Assembly: GCA_029262115.1 (NCBI GenBank) | Contig: JAJCZZ010000086.1 | Location: 1 to 54,894, forward strand | Length of the DNA: 54,894 nucleotides | Direction of reading: 5' to 3' | From: Gemmatimonadota bacterium | GTDB lineage: Bacteria > Gemmatimonadota > Gemmatimonadetes > Longimicrobiales > Gaopeijiaceae | In this document: positions 1 to 8,461 of the stretch, piece after piece | Numbering within the stretch: the first letter of the stretch is position 1 | How the letters are laid out: every line of letters starts with the position of its first letter | Made by a program: the position numbers and the translations under genes | The notes under the pieces: generated by a model | The model's input: only the letters and a program-made list of their open reading frames with translations | What the model was told of the DNA's origin: nothing | Database searches by the model: none

Positions 1-186
1 CGGCCCTGGGTCGTTGCTCCTCGACCCACGCCTTCGGCGCGGGTACCCCAGAGCGCTGCTATTCCTCGGGGGTACCCGAGTCCGCAGGACTTGGGTCGCG
101 CCTACCAGGGGGGTACCCGGGTCCGCAGGACCTGGGTCGCGCCTCGACCCTCTCTGTGGCTCGCGAACTTTCGCAACACCACACTA
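1..186 (-). mobile_element. Partial MITE copy with internal 33-bp repeats
   Basis: The segment matches, in reverse orientation, the complete MITE at 4457-4621. The shared blocks are 1-21, 54-68, 99-109 and 139-184. The visible end is the 17-bp inverted-repeat arm CTTTCGCAACACCACAC (168-184) followed by TAG, so the boundary lies in a CTAG context. Unlike the full copy it contains two 33-bp direct repeats (70-102 and 111-143) built around a GGGTACCC palindrome. The other end lies outside the window. It has no coding capacity. Confidence 0.7.
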
Positions 187-210
187 GATTCCCGGGGCCC
201 TGCCGGACGG

Positions 211-666
211 TCAGGTCCCGACACCGCCGGCCAGGTCGTTCCGCTCGACGAGAACCCGTCGCATGGCGATGGCATCCCGAAGCGCCAGACGAAGGAACTC
301 CGCCTCAATCGGCTTGACCAGATACGTGCGGGCCCCCTGGTCGATGCACTCGATGGCCAGGTCCGGAAGATCCAATCCCGTCAGCATGATCACCGCCATC
401 TCGGGGTCTCGGCTCATGGCCCACTTGAGGAATTCGCGCCCGGACATCCGGGGCAACTCGATATCGAGAAGGCAGACATCGAACCGTTCGGTTTCCAGCC
501 ACATGTCCGCCTCTTCGGCGGACGCGGCGACCTTGACCGAGTGCCCGAACCGGGTAATCAGCCGGTGGAGTGATTGGCGGATGTCGGCCTCGTCGTCGAC
601 GACGAGGATGCGGGCTTTGGTGCCGGCCCTGTTGACCACCTCCCGCCACCCCATGCGACCCGTCAA
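211..666 (-). CDS. Stand-alone response regulator receiver protein
   Basis: This is a single CheY-like receiver domain with no output domain. The acidic pair is in VVDDE (about residues 22-26), the phospho-acceptor aspartate is in CLLDIELP, the conserved threonine is in MLTGL and the conserved lysine is in LVKPI, so it looks competent for phosphorylation. It probably relays a signal from a histidine kinase encoded elsewhere, because none is in the window. The start shown is TTG at 666; an ATG twelve bases further in (654) is an equally good choice. It lies just downstream of the small membrane protein at 674-1039 on the same strand, so the two are probably co-transcribed. Confidence 0.85.
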   Translation of the reverse strand: MTGRMGWREVVNRAGTKARILVVDDEADIRQSLHRLITRFGHSVKVAASAEEADMWLETERFDVCLLDIELPRMSGREFLKWAMSRDPEMAVIMLTGLDLPDLAIECIDQGARTYLVKPIEAEFLRLALRDAIAMRRVLVERNDLAGGVGT

Positions 667-673
667 CGCCGTC

Positions 674-1039
674 TCATCGACTGTTCCTCATGTACTCGAC
701 ATCCTCCATTCGCCATAGCTCCAGGAGCGTCCGGTTGATCTCCGACGAGAGGTCGAAGGACGGACTGATTCGCTCCTGCTCCGCGGCGACGATCTCCACG
801 GCGGTCGAGTGGCTACCCTTCCCGATGGCCCAGCCGAGGGCCCCTGCGATCACGAATGACACGGCAAAGCCGCCGACCACCCGCCGCCCGCGATTCCGCC
901 GCTTCCGATTGACGGAGCGCTCGGCTCCACGGTCGGCCAGGTCGCCCACGCTTTCGATGCGCGGCGTCCGGCCCAACGATTTGGCCTGGCCGACCCCGCT
1001 CGGCCCACCCGGCCACTTTCCACGGATTTGATCGCTCAT
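674..1039 (-). CDS. Small single-pass membrane protein, unknown function
   Basis: I do not recognise the family. The protein is about 121 residues, with a basic, disordered N-terminus (NRKRRNRGRR near residue 50), one hydrophobic segment (roughly residues 58-75, VVGGFAVSFVIAGALGWAIG), then a short acidic tail. The charge pattern suggests a cytoplasmic N-terminus and an external C-terminus. ATG at 1039 is preferred over an ATG six codons upstream. The stop lies 7 bases before the start of the receiver protein, so it may be the membrane partner of that regulator. This link rests only on position. Confidence 0.55.
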   Translation of the reverse strand: MSDQIRGKWPGGPSGVGQAKSLGRTPRIESVGDLADRGAERSVNRKRRNRGRRVVGGFAVSFVIAGALGWAIGKGSHSTAVEIVAAEQERISPSFDLSSEINRTLLELWRMEDVEYMRNSR

Positions 1040-1151
1040 GCGTACCCGCCGTTGCAAGAACCCGACCGCTCCAGATCAAACGTAACGGGTGAGCAGCCTG
1101 AACGCCCCGATCCGCATTGTTCGGACGGTTCTACGAGGCGCCGACCGCGAC

Positions 1152-3002
1152 TCAGGCGAACACCGGTTGGTTCTTCGCCTTCGCGGCCTTCTTCCGCTGG
1201 TTCGGTTCGAGGATCCGTTTGCGCAGCCGGATGCCATCCGGTGTGACCTCGATCAGCTCGTCGTCCTGAATGAACTCCAGCGCCAGCTCGAGCGTGATCG
1301 CGCGAGGCGGCTCCAGCTTGATGTTCTCGTCCGACGATGTCGTCCGCATGTTCGTCAGCTTCTTCTCCTTGCAGACGTTCACGTCCATGTCGTCGGTCCG
1401 CACGTTCTCGCCGACGATCATCCCGCCGTAGACGGAGTCGCCCGGCTTGACGAACATCGTCGCGCGCTCCTGCAGGTTGAAGATCGCGAAACCCACGGCG
1501 TCACCCTGGCGGTCCGCCACCAGGACGCCGCGCGACCGACCCTTCAGTGTCCCCGCCCAGGGTCCCCATGAGCTGAACGTGTGGTGCAGGATTCCCTCGC
1601 CGCGCGTGTCCGTGAGGAACTCCGAGCGGTATCCGAAAAGCCCACGGGCCGGCACGCGGAAGCGCAGACGCGTGGTGCCGGAGTCGCCCATCGGCTTCAT
1701 CTCGGTCATCTCCGCCTTTCGCGGTCCCATCTTCTCGATCACGGTCCCGACGAAGGCGGTTGGTACCTCGACCACCGCCTCCTCGTACGGCTCCTCGAGC
1801 CCGTCCGGGCCCTTCCGAGTGATCACACGAGGACGGGAGACCTGAAATTCGAAGCCCTCACGCCGCATGGTCTCCATGAGGATGGTCAGGTGCAACTCCC
1901 CGCGCCCGCTCACGGTGAAGGTGTCGGGTTGGTCGGTGTCTTCGACCCGAAGCGCCACGTTGCGCTCAAGCTCCCTGTACAGGCGCTCGCGGACCTGGCG
2001 AGTCGTCACGAACTTCCCGGACTGCCCCGCGAACGGGGAGTTGTTGACGTTGAAGTCCACCGACAGCGTCGGTTCCTCCACCGCGATGCCCCGGAGTCGT
2101 TCCGGGTGGTCCGGATCGGTGATGGTCTTGCCGATCTCGACCCCGTCCAGCCCCGCGATCGCAACGATGTCCCCCGCGTGGGCGGACTCGACGTCGATCC
2201 GGTCGAGGCCCTTGAACGTGTACAGCTTGTTGACCCGTGAGTCCTCGATCTCGGCGGCGTCCTCGACCATGCCCACGGCCCCGAGGGGCAACATCGACAC
2301 CCGGTCACCCACCGTGACCCGACCGCGCTCGATCCTTCCGATCGCGATCCGACCGACGTAGGAGGAGTAGTCGAGCGTGGAGATCAACATCTGAAAGAGC
2401 CCGTCGACATCCACATCCGGAGCGGGAAAGTACGAGACGATGGTGTCGAACAGCGCGGTCAGATCCCCCGACCTCGTATCGGGATCGCGGCCCGCGTACC
2501 CGTCCCGACCGGACGCGTACAGGAACGGGGCGTCGAGTTGCGCGTCGGTCGCCTCCAAGTCCATGAAGAGTTCCAACACTTCGTCATGCACTTCGTGGAT
2601 CCGAGCGTCCGGACGATCGACCTTGTTGACCACCACCATCGGAAGGAGCCCCAACTCGAGCGCCTTGCGGGTCACGAAGCGCGTCTGAGGCATGGGTCCT
2701 TCGGCCGCATCGACCAACAGAACCACGCCCTCGACCATCCGGAGGATCCGTTCCACCTCGCCGCCGAAGTCCGCGTGCCCGGGGGTGTCGACGATGTTGA
2801 TCTTCACGTCGTTCCAGTGCACGGCGGTGTTCTTCGCGAGGATCGTGATGCCCCGTTCCTTCTCCAACGGGTTGGAGTCCATCACCCGCTCTTCGACGTT
2901 CTGGTTGTCGCGAAAGACCCCAGCTTGGCGGAACATCTGGTCGACGAGGGTCGTCTTCCCGTGATCGACGTGGGCGATGATGGCGATATTTCGGATCTTC
3001 AT
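1152..3002 (-). CDS. typA: Ribosome-associated GTPase TypA/BipA
   Basis: This is a full-length translational GTPase of 616 residues. G-domain motifs are in order: AHVDHGKT (P-loop, about residues 10-17), RGITI (switch I), [14 protein letters not shown] (switch II) and NKVD. They are followed by a beta-barrel domain II, EF-G-like domains III and V, and the C-terminal TypA-specific domain. TypA binds the 70S ribosome and acts in ribosome assembly and stress adaptation, especially at low temperature. The ATG at 3002 gives the canonical [17 protein letters not shown] start. It is divergent from the M20 peptidase, with 147 bases between the two starts. Length and motifs are normal for the family. 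Confidence 0.97.
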   Translation of the reverse strand: MKIRNIAIIAHVDHGKTTLVDQMFRQAGVFRDNQNVEERVMDSNPLEKERGITILAKNTAVHWNDVKINIVDTPGHADFGGEVERILRMVEGVVLLVDAAEGPMPQTRFVTRKALELGLLPMVVVNKVDRPDARIHEVHDEVLELFMDLEATDAQLDAPFLYASGRDGYAGRDPDTRSGDLTALFDTIVSYFPAPDVDVDGLFQMLISTLDYSSYVGRIAIGRIERGRVTVGDRVSMLPLGAVGMVEDAAEIEDSRVNKLYTFKGLDRIDVESAHAGDIVAIAGLDGVEIGKTITDPDHPERLRGIAVEEPTLSVDFNVNNSPFAGQSGKFVTTRQVRERLYRELERNVALRVEDTDQPDTFTVSGRGELHLTILMETMRREGFEFQVSRPRVITRKGPDGLEEPYEEAVVEVPTAFVGTVIEKMGPRKAEMTEMKPMGDSGTTRLRFRVPARGLFGYRSEFLTDTRGEGILHHTFSSWGPWAGTLKGRSRGVLVADRQGDAVGFAIFNLQERATMFVKPGDSVYGGMIVGENVRTDDMDVNVCKEKKLTNMRTTSSDENIKLEPPRAITLELALEFIQDDELIEVTPDGIRLRKRILEPNQRKKAAKAKNQPVFA

Positions 3003-3149
3003 ACGGCCTGCTCGCCCGACCGGGCGTTAGTGGCAACGGTTCTGTACTACAGCCGTGAAAGATAACAGGAGTGTGGTCCTTCAGGGCTCCGCGCCCGTAG
3101 CTTCCGTCGGCCACGCCCACCTCCTCACACCCTTCTCCTGAGAGCCCCA

Positions 3150-4439
3150 ATGCACGGAATCGCACGAGCCACGATCGCCTTGATGCTGCTGCCACCGTCG
3201 CTGAGTGCCCAGGAGGCCTCAGCAGACATCGACCGGGAGGTTCGGGCGCTCGCGGACGAAGCGGCCATCCGTCGTGCCTTCGCAACCGTCGAAGAACTCG
3301 ATGCCTGGTCTACCGAGCTTCTGATTGAGCTGACGCAGATCCCCGCGCCGCCCTTCATGGAGGAAGTCCGGGGGCGACGCTTCGCCGATCTCCTGACCGA
3401 GTTGGGGGCGGACAGCGTCTGGACGGACGAGGTCGGGAACGTGATCGGACTGCGCAGGGGCCGTCGCGGCGGGCGAACGGTCGCGCTCGGCGGGCACCTC
3501 GACACGGTCTTTCCGGAGGGCACCGACGTGACCGTCCGACAGGTGGGCGACACCCTGTACGCGCCGGGCATCGGAGACGATACGCGCGGCCTGGTCGTCG
3601 TTCTGACCACCCTTCGGGCGATGGAGAGCGCCGGAGTCGAGACCGACGCGGACCTCTGGTTCGTCGGCGTGGTGGGTGAGGAGGGACTGGGCGACCTGCG
3701 CGGCATGAAACACCTCTTCCGCGATGGCGCGGACCCCATCGACGCCTGGATCGAAGTGGACGGCGGTGGTCTCGACCGGGTGGTGAGCATGGGGCTCGGG
3801 TCCGTTCGCTATCGCGTCAAGTTCCAGGGCCCCGGCGGGCATTCCTGGGGGGCCTTCGGCCTGGCGAACCCGGCCCATGCGCTCAGCCGGGCGGTCGGGT
3901 ACTTCCAGAACGTGGCGGACCTTCTTACCCGATCGGGGCCGCGCACCAGCTACAACGTGGGCGTCATCGGCGGCGGCACATCCGTCAACTCGATCCCTTT
4001 CGAAGTGTGGATGGAAGTCGACATGCGTTCCGAGAGCCCGGCCAGTCTGGACCGTATCGAGAGCGCCTTTCTGGCCGCAATGGATCGTGCCTTGGCGGAG
4101 GAGAACGGACTCCGCCGCCAAGGACCTCCCCTCACGGTCGACAAGGACAAGATCGGCGACCGCCCGTCCGGCGAGATGGATCCGTCGACCCCTCTGGTCC
4201 AGCGCGCGCTCGCGACCACCTCCGTCTTCGGCGTTCAGGGTGAGCTCGCCCGGTCGTCGACCGACTCGAACATCCCCATCTCGCTCGGAATCCCGGCCGT
4301 GACGATCGGACGGGGTGGTATCGGCGGAAACGGCCACGCCCCCCAGGAATTCTGGATCAACCGAGACGGGCATCTCGCCATCCAGCGGGCGCTCCTCCTG
4401 ACGGTCGCCGAGGCCGGGCTGACGGCGATCATTCCGTAG
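3150..4439 (+). CDS. Secreted M20-family metallopeptidase
   Basis: The N-terminus (about 20 residues ending in LSAQ) is a signal peptide, so the enzyme should be exported. The M20/M28 di-zinc motifs are present: GGHLDTVF (H116, D118), GIGDDTRG (bridging D143 or D144), VGEEGLGD (catalytic and ligand glutamates near 177-178), EVDGGG, and the C-terminal GNGHAPQEF histidine. The lid-domain motif GPGGHSWGAF is also visible. Family members hydrolyse short peptides or N-acyl amino acids (PepT/PepD-like); the exact substrate cannot be read from sequence. At 429 residues the length is normal. It is divergent from typA, and a MITE begins 17 bases after its stop. Confidence 0.9.
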   Translation: MHGIARATIALMLLPPSLSAQEASADIDREVRALADEAAIRRAFATVEELDAWSTELLIELTQIPAPPFMEEVRGRRFADLLTELGADSVWTDEVGNVIGLRRGRRGGRTVALGGHLDTVFPEGTDVTVRQVGDTLYAPGIGDDTRGLVVVLTTLRAMESAGVETDADLWFVGVVGEEGLGDLRGMKHLFRDGADPIDAWIEVDGGGLDRVVSMGLGSVRYRVKFQGPGGHSWGAFGLANPAHALSRAVGYFQNVADLLTRSGPRTSYNVGVIGGGTSVNSIPFEVWMEVDMRSESPASLDRIESAFLAAMDRALAEENGLRRQGPPLTVDKDKIGDRPSGEMDPSTPLVQRALATTSVFGVQGELARSSTDSNIPISLGIPAVTIGRGGIGGNGHAPQEFWINRDGHLAIQRALLLTVAEAGLTAIIP

Positions 4440-4456
4440 GGCGAGCGGGGTCCATC

Positions 4457-4621
4457 TAGTGTGGTGCTGCGAAAGTTAGCGAGCCACAGAGAGGGTCGAG
4501 GCGCCGGATCCTGGTAGGCGCGACGACGAGGAATAGCACCGCTCTTTCGAGGAGGAGCAACGACCCAGGGCCGGATGCATCGGCTCTCGAATGGCCGAGA
4601 CACTTTCGTAGCACCACACTA
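4457..4621. mobile_element. Complete MITE (IS630/Tc1-like, TA-flanked)
   Basis: The element is 161 bp (4459-4619) and is bounded by TA dinucleotides inside CTAG on both sides. The terminal inverted repeats GTGTGGTGCTGCGAAAG and CTTTCGTAGCACCACAC match at 16 of 17 positions. There is no open reading frame. IS630-family elements are known to insert at TA within CTAG and to duplicate TA, so this fits a non-autonomous derivative. The parent transposase is not in the window. A second, inverted and partly rebuilt copy forms the left edge of the window. Confidence 0.75.
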
Positions 4622-4628
4622 GCTATAA

Positions 4629-4720
4629 CTCGGAGGACGCGCAGCGATAACAGTGGCGGTCGGCGGCGATCCACCTCGGAGGGCGCGCAGCGATAACGGT
4701 GGCGGTCGGCGGCGATCCAC
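4629..4720. repeat. 46-bp tandem direct repeat (two units)
   Basis: Units at 4629-4674 and 4675-4720 differ at two positions (GGACGC/GGGCGC and AACAG/AACGG), and the first 11 bases of a third unit follow. They start 7 bases after the MITE end and lie upstream of the NmrA-like gene promoter. No protein-coding role is apparent. Confidence 0.8.
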
Positions 4721-4782
4721 CTCGGAGGGCGAACGCCATGCGCGCCGTGCGGCGGCCAGGCCTTCGTCCGGGATGACGGGCC

Positions 4783-4810
4783 TTGCGACGCTCAGGTCGA
4801 GCACTATAAT
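4783..4810 (+). promoter_or_regulatory. Sigma70-type promoter for the NmrA-like gene
   Basis: A -35 box TTGCGA (4783-4788) and a perfect -10 box TATAAT (4805-4810) are separated by 16 bp. They sit in an AT-rich island that contrasts with the GC-rich surroundings. A GGGAGGAG ribosome binding site follows just before the ATG at 4856, giving a leader of about 40 bases. Confidence 0.7.
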
Positions 4811-4855
4811 TCAACCTTCAATTATTCTCTATTCAGGAATCCCGGGAGGAGTCGC

Positions 4856-5812
4856 ATGTCCGAAAAAAAGATCATTGCCGTGGTCGGTGCCACCGGAGCG
4901 CAGGGCGGCGGGCTGGTCGACGCGATCCTGTCCGATCCCGACTCACCGTTCGCGGTGCGAGCCCTCACCCGCGACGCGTCCTCCGACCGGAGCAAGGCGC
5001 TCGCGGCTAGGGGCGCGGAGGTGGTCGAGGCCGACGTGAGCGACCAGGATAGTCTCGACCGTGCCTTTGCCGGCGCGTACGGCGCGTTCTGCGTGACGTT
5101 CTTCTGGGAGCACTTTTCGCCCGATCAGGAGGTCGCCGACGTCGGACGGATGGTCGCGGCCGCCGAGGCGGCGGATTTGAAGCACGTCGTGTGGTCGACG
5201 CTCGAGGACACGCGGAAGTGGATTCCGCTGGAGGACGACCGGATGCCCACGCTCGGCGAGCGGTTCAAGGTCCCCCACTTCGACGCCAAGGGCTCGGCGG
5301 ACGCGCTCTGGGAGGCATCCGAGGTACCCACGACCTTCCTGCTCACTTCGTTCTACTGGGACAACCTGGTCCACTTCGGCATGCACCCTCAACGCGGTGA
5401 GGATGGGGCGCTCGCGTTCAACCTGCCCATGGGCGACCGGAAGCTGCCCGGCATGGCCGCGCGTGATATCGGCCGATCGGCGTACGGCATCTTCCAGAAG
5501 GGCCCGGAGATGGCGGGGCGGCGGATCGGGATCGCAGGAGAGCATCTGAGCGGTCAGGAGATGGCGGAGGCGCTGTCCGACGCGCTCGGCGAGTCCGTGA
5601 CCTACAACGCCGTTCCGTTCGACGTGTACCGGTCGTTGGGTTTCCCGGGGGCCGACGACCTCGGAAACATGTTCCAGTTCAAGCATGACTTCGAACACGA
5701 CTTCCGGGCCGCCCGTCCGGTCGACCGGACGCGTGAGTTGAACCCCGACCTCATGACGTTCCGGGACTGGCTGGACGAGAACGCGCAGCGGATGCCGGTG
5801 GATCCTGCCTGA
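4856..5812 (+). CDS. NmrA-like NAD(P)-binding oxidoreductase/sensor
   Basis: The N-terminal Rossmann motif GATGAQGGG (about residues 11-19) is typical of atypical short-chain dehydrogenases of the NmrA/HSCARG type. These bind NAD(P) and act as redox-sensing regulators or reductases. The conserved central region (HVVWSTLED, then PTTFLLTSFYWDN) also matches that group. A classical catalytic YxxxK pair is not evident, which favours a sensor-like rather than a strongly catalytic role. At 318 residues the length is normal. A strong Shine-Dalgarno sequence (GGGAGGAG) fixes the ATG start, and a near-consensus promoter lies upstream. It appears monocistronic. Confidence 0.88.
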   Translation: MSEKKIIAVVGATGAQGGGLVDAILSDPDSPFAVRALTRDASSDRSKALAARGAEVVEADVSDQDSLDRAFAGAYGAFCVTFFWEHFSPDQEVADVGRMVAAAEAADLKHVVWSTLEDTRKWIPLEDDRMPTLGERFKVPHFDAKGSADALWEASEVPTTFLLTSFYWDNLVHFGMHPQRGEDGALAFNLPMGDRKLPGMAARDIGRSAYGIFQKGPEMAGRRIGIAGEHLSGQEMAEALSDALGESVTYNAVPFDVYRSLGFPGADDLGNMFQFKHDFEHDFRAARPVDRTRELNPDLMTFRDWLDENAQRMPVDPA

Positions 5813-5869
5813 GGGTTATCCGCGTGCGGTGGTCCTGCGAGACCGACCGGGCGGCCTGATGGCTCACGA

Positions 5870-6206
5870 ACCGCCGCGGCCGCGTTGCCGCAGGTGCTCC
5901 CTGAAGACAGGGGTGGGACGCGGTGCGCGTGAGCCAGAGGCTGACCAGAAGCCATCGTTTGCGAACGACACAATCTGGCGAACCGGACCGTCGCCTGGAT
6001 GGCGATACGGGTCTTCTGGGGGTTCACCACGACGTCCCCGGATTCCCTGACCAGCCGGACAAACTCGTCGAAGGTCGCCCGTACCTCGGACTGGCTCCCG
6101 TGGAAGTGGTGGTCGAGGATGTAGTTGGAGCAGGAGTGCCACATGTTCCGGTGACGAACCTGTGCCCGCACTCAGGGCACTCCCACAGGTCGTCGGTCAT
6201 GAGCAT
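5870..6206 (-). pseudogene. DUF5655-like protein, two frameshifts
   Basis: Three frames together spell one DUF5655-like protein. It starts MTDDLWECPECGHRFVT, shifts near 6149-6151 into RNMWHSCSNYILDHHF and on to PQKTRIAIQATVRFA, then shifts again near 5975-5980 into VVRKRWLLVSLWLTRTASHP. The order and spacing of these blocks match the family's MWHSC, QKTRI and RKRWL-LWLTR landmarks. The N-terminus carries a CPECGH half-zinc-ribbon. The C-terminal end is not recognisable. Two independent one-base shifts argue for real decay rather than a single sequencing error. The function of DUF5655 is unknown. The rest of 5813-6442 holds nothing I can identify. Confidence 0.65.
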
Positions 6207-6442
6207 CTCCGTGGTCGGTCGCTCCCGATATCGGTCGGTTGGACGTCGCGGGAAAGCATCGAGTCAGCTTCGAGCCCGTCACGAGCCTGATCCGGCGAAG
6301 CGCACGTCCATCCGTGCACGACACACGACTGGTCACCCCGCCGCCGGGCACCCATCGTGCGAACGGCCCATCTCCTTACCTTAGTTTCGCAAAGCCCGGC
6401 AGATGACCGGCACGAGCATACCATGAGAGCCCGAGGTAGAGC

Positions 6443-7375
6443 GTGGATCTGAGCACGGCCCTGAGCACGAGCATCGAGAAGTTCATCGGATGGGTGGAGT
6501 CGTTCGTCCAGCACCTGCCCGAGATCGTAATAGCCATCATCCTGGTGGCGATCTTCGCGTTCGTCGCGCGGTACGCGCGGAAGCTGACGAGGAACCTCAT
6601 CGGGCGAGTGACCGACCACGGCCCGCTGAAGTCCCTCGCGGGCACGGCCGCCTACCTGGCTGCGCTGGGTCTCGGCGTGTTCATGGCCCTCAGCGTACTG
6701 CAACTCGACACGGCCGTCACGTCACTGCTGGCCGGCGTCGGTATTCTGGGCCTCGCCCTCGGCTTCGCCTTCCAGGACATCGCGGAAAACTTCATTGCGG
6801 GCGTTCTGATCTCGATCCGGCGTCCGTTCACCGACGGCGACCTGATCGAAACGAACGGTCACTTCGGCAAGGTAGAGGGTCTCGATCTACGGGCGATCCA
6901 TCTCCGTAGCCTCGACGGGCCGCTCGTTCGGATCCCCAACGGCGACGTCTACGGGAACGCGCTGACGAATTACTCGCAGGCTGAGCACCGTCGCGTGGAC
7001 GTCGACTGCGGGGTCGCCTACGACACCGACCTCGACCGGGCCGCACAGGTCGCCAAGGAGGCAGTGGCTGCCGTGGACGGACGTGACGAGGCGAGAGACC
7101 CCGAGGTCTTCTGGACCGAATTCGGGGGAAGCTCGATCAACTTCGTAGCGCGCTTCTGGCTGGAAACGACCGGCCAGGCGGACTACCTGGCCGCGAAGAG
7201 CGCGGGAATCGTGCGGATCAAGAAAGCGTTCGACGAGGCGGGCATCGGCATCCCCTTCCCGATCATGACGCTCGACTTCTCGGACGCTGGAACGCGGACG
7301 TTGGACGAGCCGCTCCGCGCGTGGAGCGGGGGCGGTGGTGGTTCCGAGCCGGGGGCAAGCGGCGGGTCGGAGTGA
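6443..7375 (+). CDS. Small-conductance mechanosensitive channel (MscS family)
   Basis: The protein is 310 residues with three N-terminal membrane helices (about residues 26-46, 65-85 and 90-112). The third contains the glycine/alanine-rich pore-lining stretch GLALGFAFQDIAENFIAG typical of MscS TM3. The beta-domain follows (RRPFTDGDLIE, then VRIPNGDVYGNALTNYS), then the alpha/beta domain. It should form a heptameric inner-membrane channel that opens under hypo-osmotic tension. The start is GTG at 6443 with GAGG upstream. The last codons, ending in GGSEPGASGGSE, are encoded by the beginning of the minisatellite at 7361-7592, so the C-terminal tail could vary with repeat number. Confidence 0.93.
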   Translation: MDLSTALSTSIEKFIGWVESFVQHLPEIVIAIILVAIFAFVARYARKLTRNLIGRVTDHGPLKSLAGTAAYLAALGLGVFMALSVLQLDTAVTSLLAGVGILGLALGFAFQDIAENFIAGVLISIRRPFTDGDLIETNGHFGKVEGLDLRAIHLRSLDGPLVRIPNGDVYGNALTNYSQAEHRRVDVDCGVAYDTDLDRAAQVAKEAVAAVDGRDEARDPEVFWTEFGGSSINFVARFWLETTGQADYLAAKSAGIVRIKKAFDEAGIGIPFPIMTLDFSDAGTRTLDEPLRAWSGGGGGSEPGASGGSE

Positions 7376-7592
7376 GCGGCGAGGGGTCGAACCGAGCGGC
7401 GACGGGCGGGTCGAGCCGGAAGTGAGCGGCAGGTCGGAGTGAGCGGCGAGGGGTCGGAGTGAGCGGCGAGGGGTCGAGCCGGAAGTGAGCGACGGGTCGG
7501 AGTGAGCGGCGAGGGGTCGGAGTGAGCGGCGGCGGGTCGGAGTGAGCGGCGAGGGGTCGAACCGAGCGGCGACGGGCGGGTCGAGCCGGAAG
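7361..7592. repeat. Minisatellite, ~19-bp units GGGTCGGAGTGAGCGGCGA
   Basis: Degenerate units of about 19 bp run without spacers. A longer block of about 55 bp (from 7366) recurs almost exactly at about 7536-7591, showing higher-order duplication. It begins inside the mscS coding region and continues into non-coding DNA. Units contain many TGA triplets in one frame, so it does not extend a protein. Confidence 0.85.
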
Positions 7593-7670
7593 CAAGCTGC
7601 GGTACTCCGGACCTGCGAGGGTCGAGTCGCGCGGCTGACGGCGCCTCGCTGGTGCCGACGGCGCCCAACA

Positions 7671-7840
7671 CACAAAAGTCACCACTCGCGGACGCTTTTT
7701 CAGCCATTGGTGAGTTTTGTGCGCTGTAACGATACAACTCACCACTCGTTGCGCGGCGGCGGCATCGGTTGGTGAGTTGTGCGGAATAATTCGCGGAAAG
7801 TGCACACTCGTCTCTCCACGGTCATCCTCTGTGCACTTTT
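7671..7840. ncRNA. Three consecutive hairpins in non-coding DNA (possible structured RNA)
   Basis: Three inverted repeats follow one another. Hairpin 1 pairs CACAAAAGTCACCA (7671-7684) with 7708-7721, 13 of 14. Hairpin 2 pairs ACAACTCACCA (7734-7744) with 7770-7780, perfect. Hairpin 3 pairs AAAGTGCACA (7797-7806) with 7830-7839, perfect and followed by TTCTCC. Each left arm is followed by CTCG at or within one base of its end, and overall lengths shrink regularly (51, 47, 43 bases), so the units look related by duplication. Transcription and strand are unknown. The third could act as a terminator. No coding potential is seen around them. Confidence 0.4.
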
Positions 7841-8050
7841 CTCCGTAACGAGCCTACCCTGAGGCGCCGCAAGCGGAGTCTTTCGCCTGCGTCAAGCACG
7901 TCGGCTGCCCGCAGTACTCACTTCCGACTGCCCGTTTCTAGTCGTGCAAGCACGCGCCCACGCCTGCGCGACCAATCACCCGCGGACGCCGTGCTCACTC
8001 GGAGCGCCCGGTGGGCTGGCCTTCTCGGGCGTTCGGCGGCAGGTCGCTGC

Positions 8051-8305
8051 ACCGCCTCCGAGCGTCGGCGACCCACCCTTCCGTACCGCCTCCGAGCGTC
8101 AGCGATCACCCTTCTGCACCGCCTCCGGGCGTCGGCGACCACCCTTCCGCACCGCCTCCCGAGCGTCGGCGACCACCCTTCCGTACCGCCTCCCGGGCGT
8201 CGGCGACCACCCTTCCGCACCACCTCCGAGCGTCGGCGATCACCCTTCTGCACCGCCTCCGAGCGTCGGCGACCACCCTTCCGTACCACCTCCACGCGCT
8301 GCGTC
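8051..8305. repeat. Tandem array of eight 33/34-bp units
   Basis: Units begin at 8051, 8085, 8118, 8151, 8185, 8219, 8252 and 8285, with a consensus starting ACCGCCTCCGAGCGTCGGCG. Period lengths alternate between 33 and 34, which breaks every reading frame, so the array is not protein-coding. The flanking stretches 7841-8050 and 8306-8461 hold no recognisable gene. Confidence 0.85.
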
Positions 8306-8461
8306 ACCCTACCCTTCCGCCCGCCAACGGGCGCCTCCCTCTCGCCGCGCCTCAACGCGCTCGCGCGGACTGGACTGTGCTCCGCACTCCCAACGGTGGT
8401 GCGCATCTCATCCGCTCGCGCCTCGAGCCGCCTGCCAGCCGCCCTCACCCCTCCACCGCCC

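Noticed and set aside
7734-7780. attC site
   Set aside because: The hairpin is perfect but lacks the RYYYAAC/GTTRRRY outer boxes and the paired inner boxes with unpaired spacers.
8051-8305. CRISPR array
   Set aside because: Units are contiguous 33/34-bp copies with no unique spacers between them, and no cas genes are nearby.
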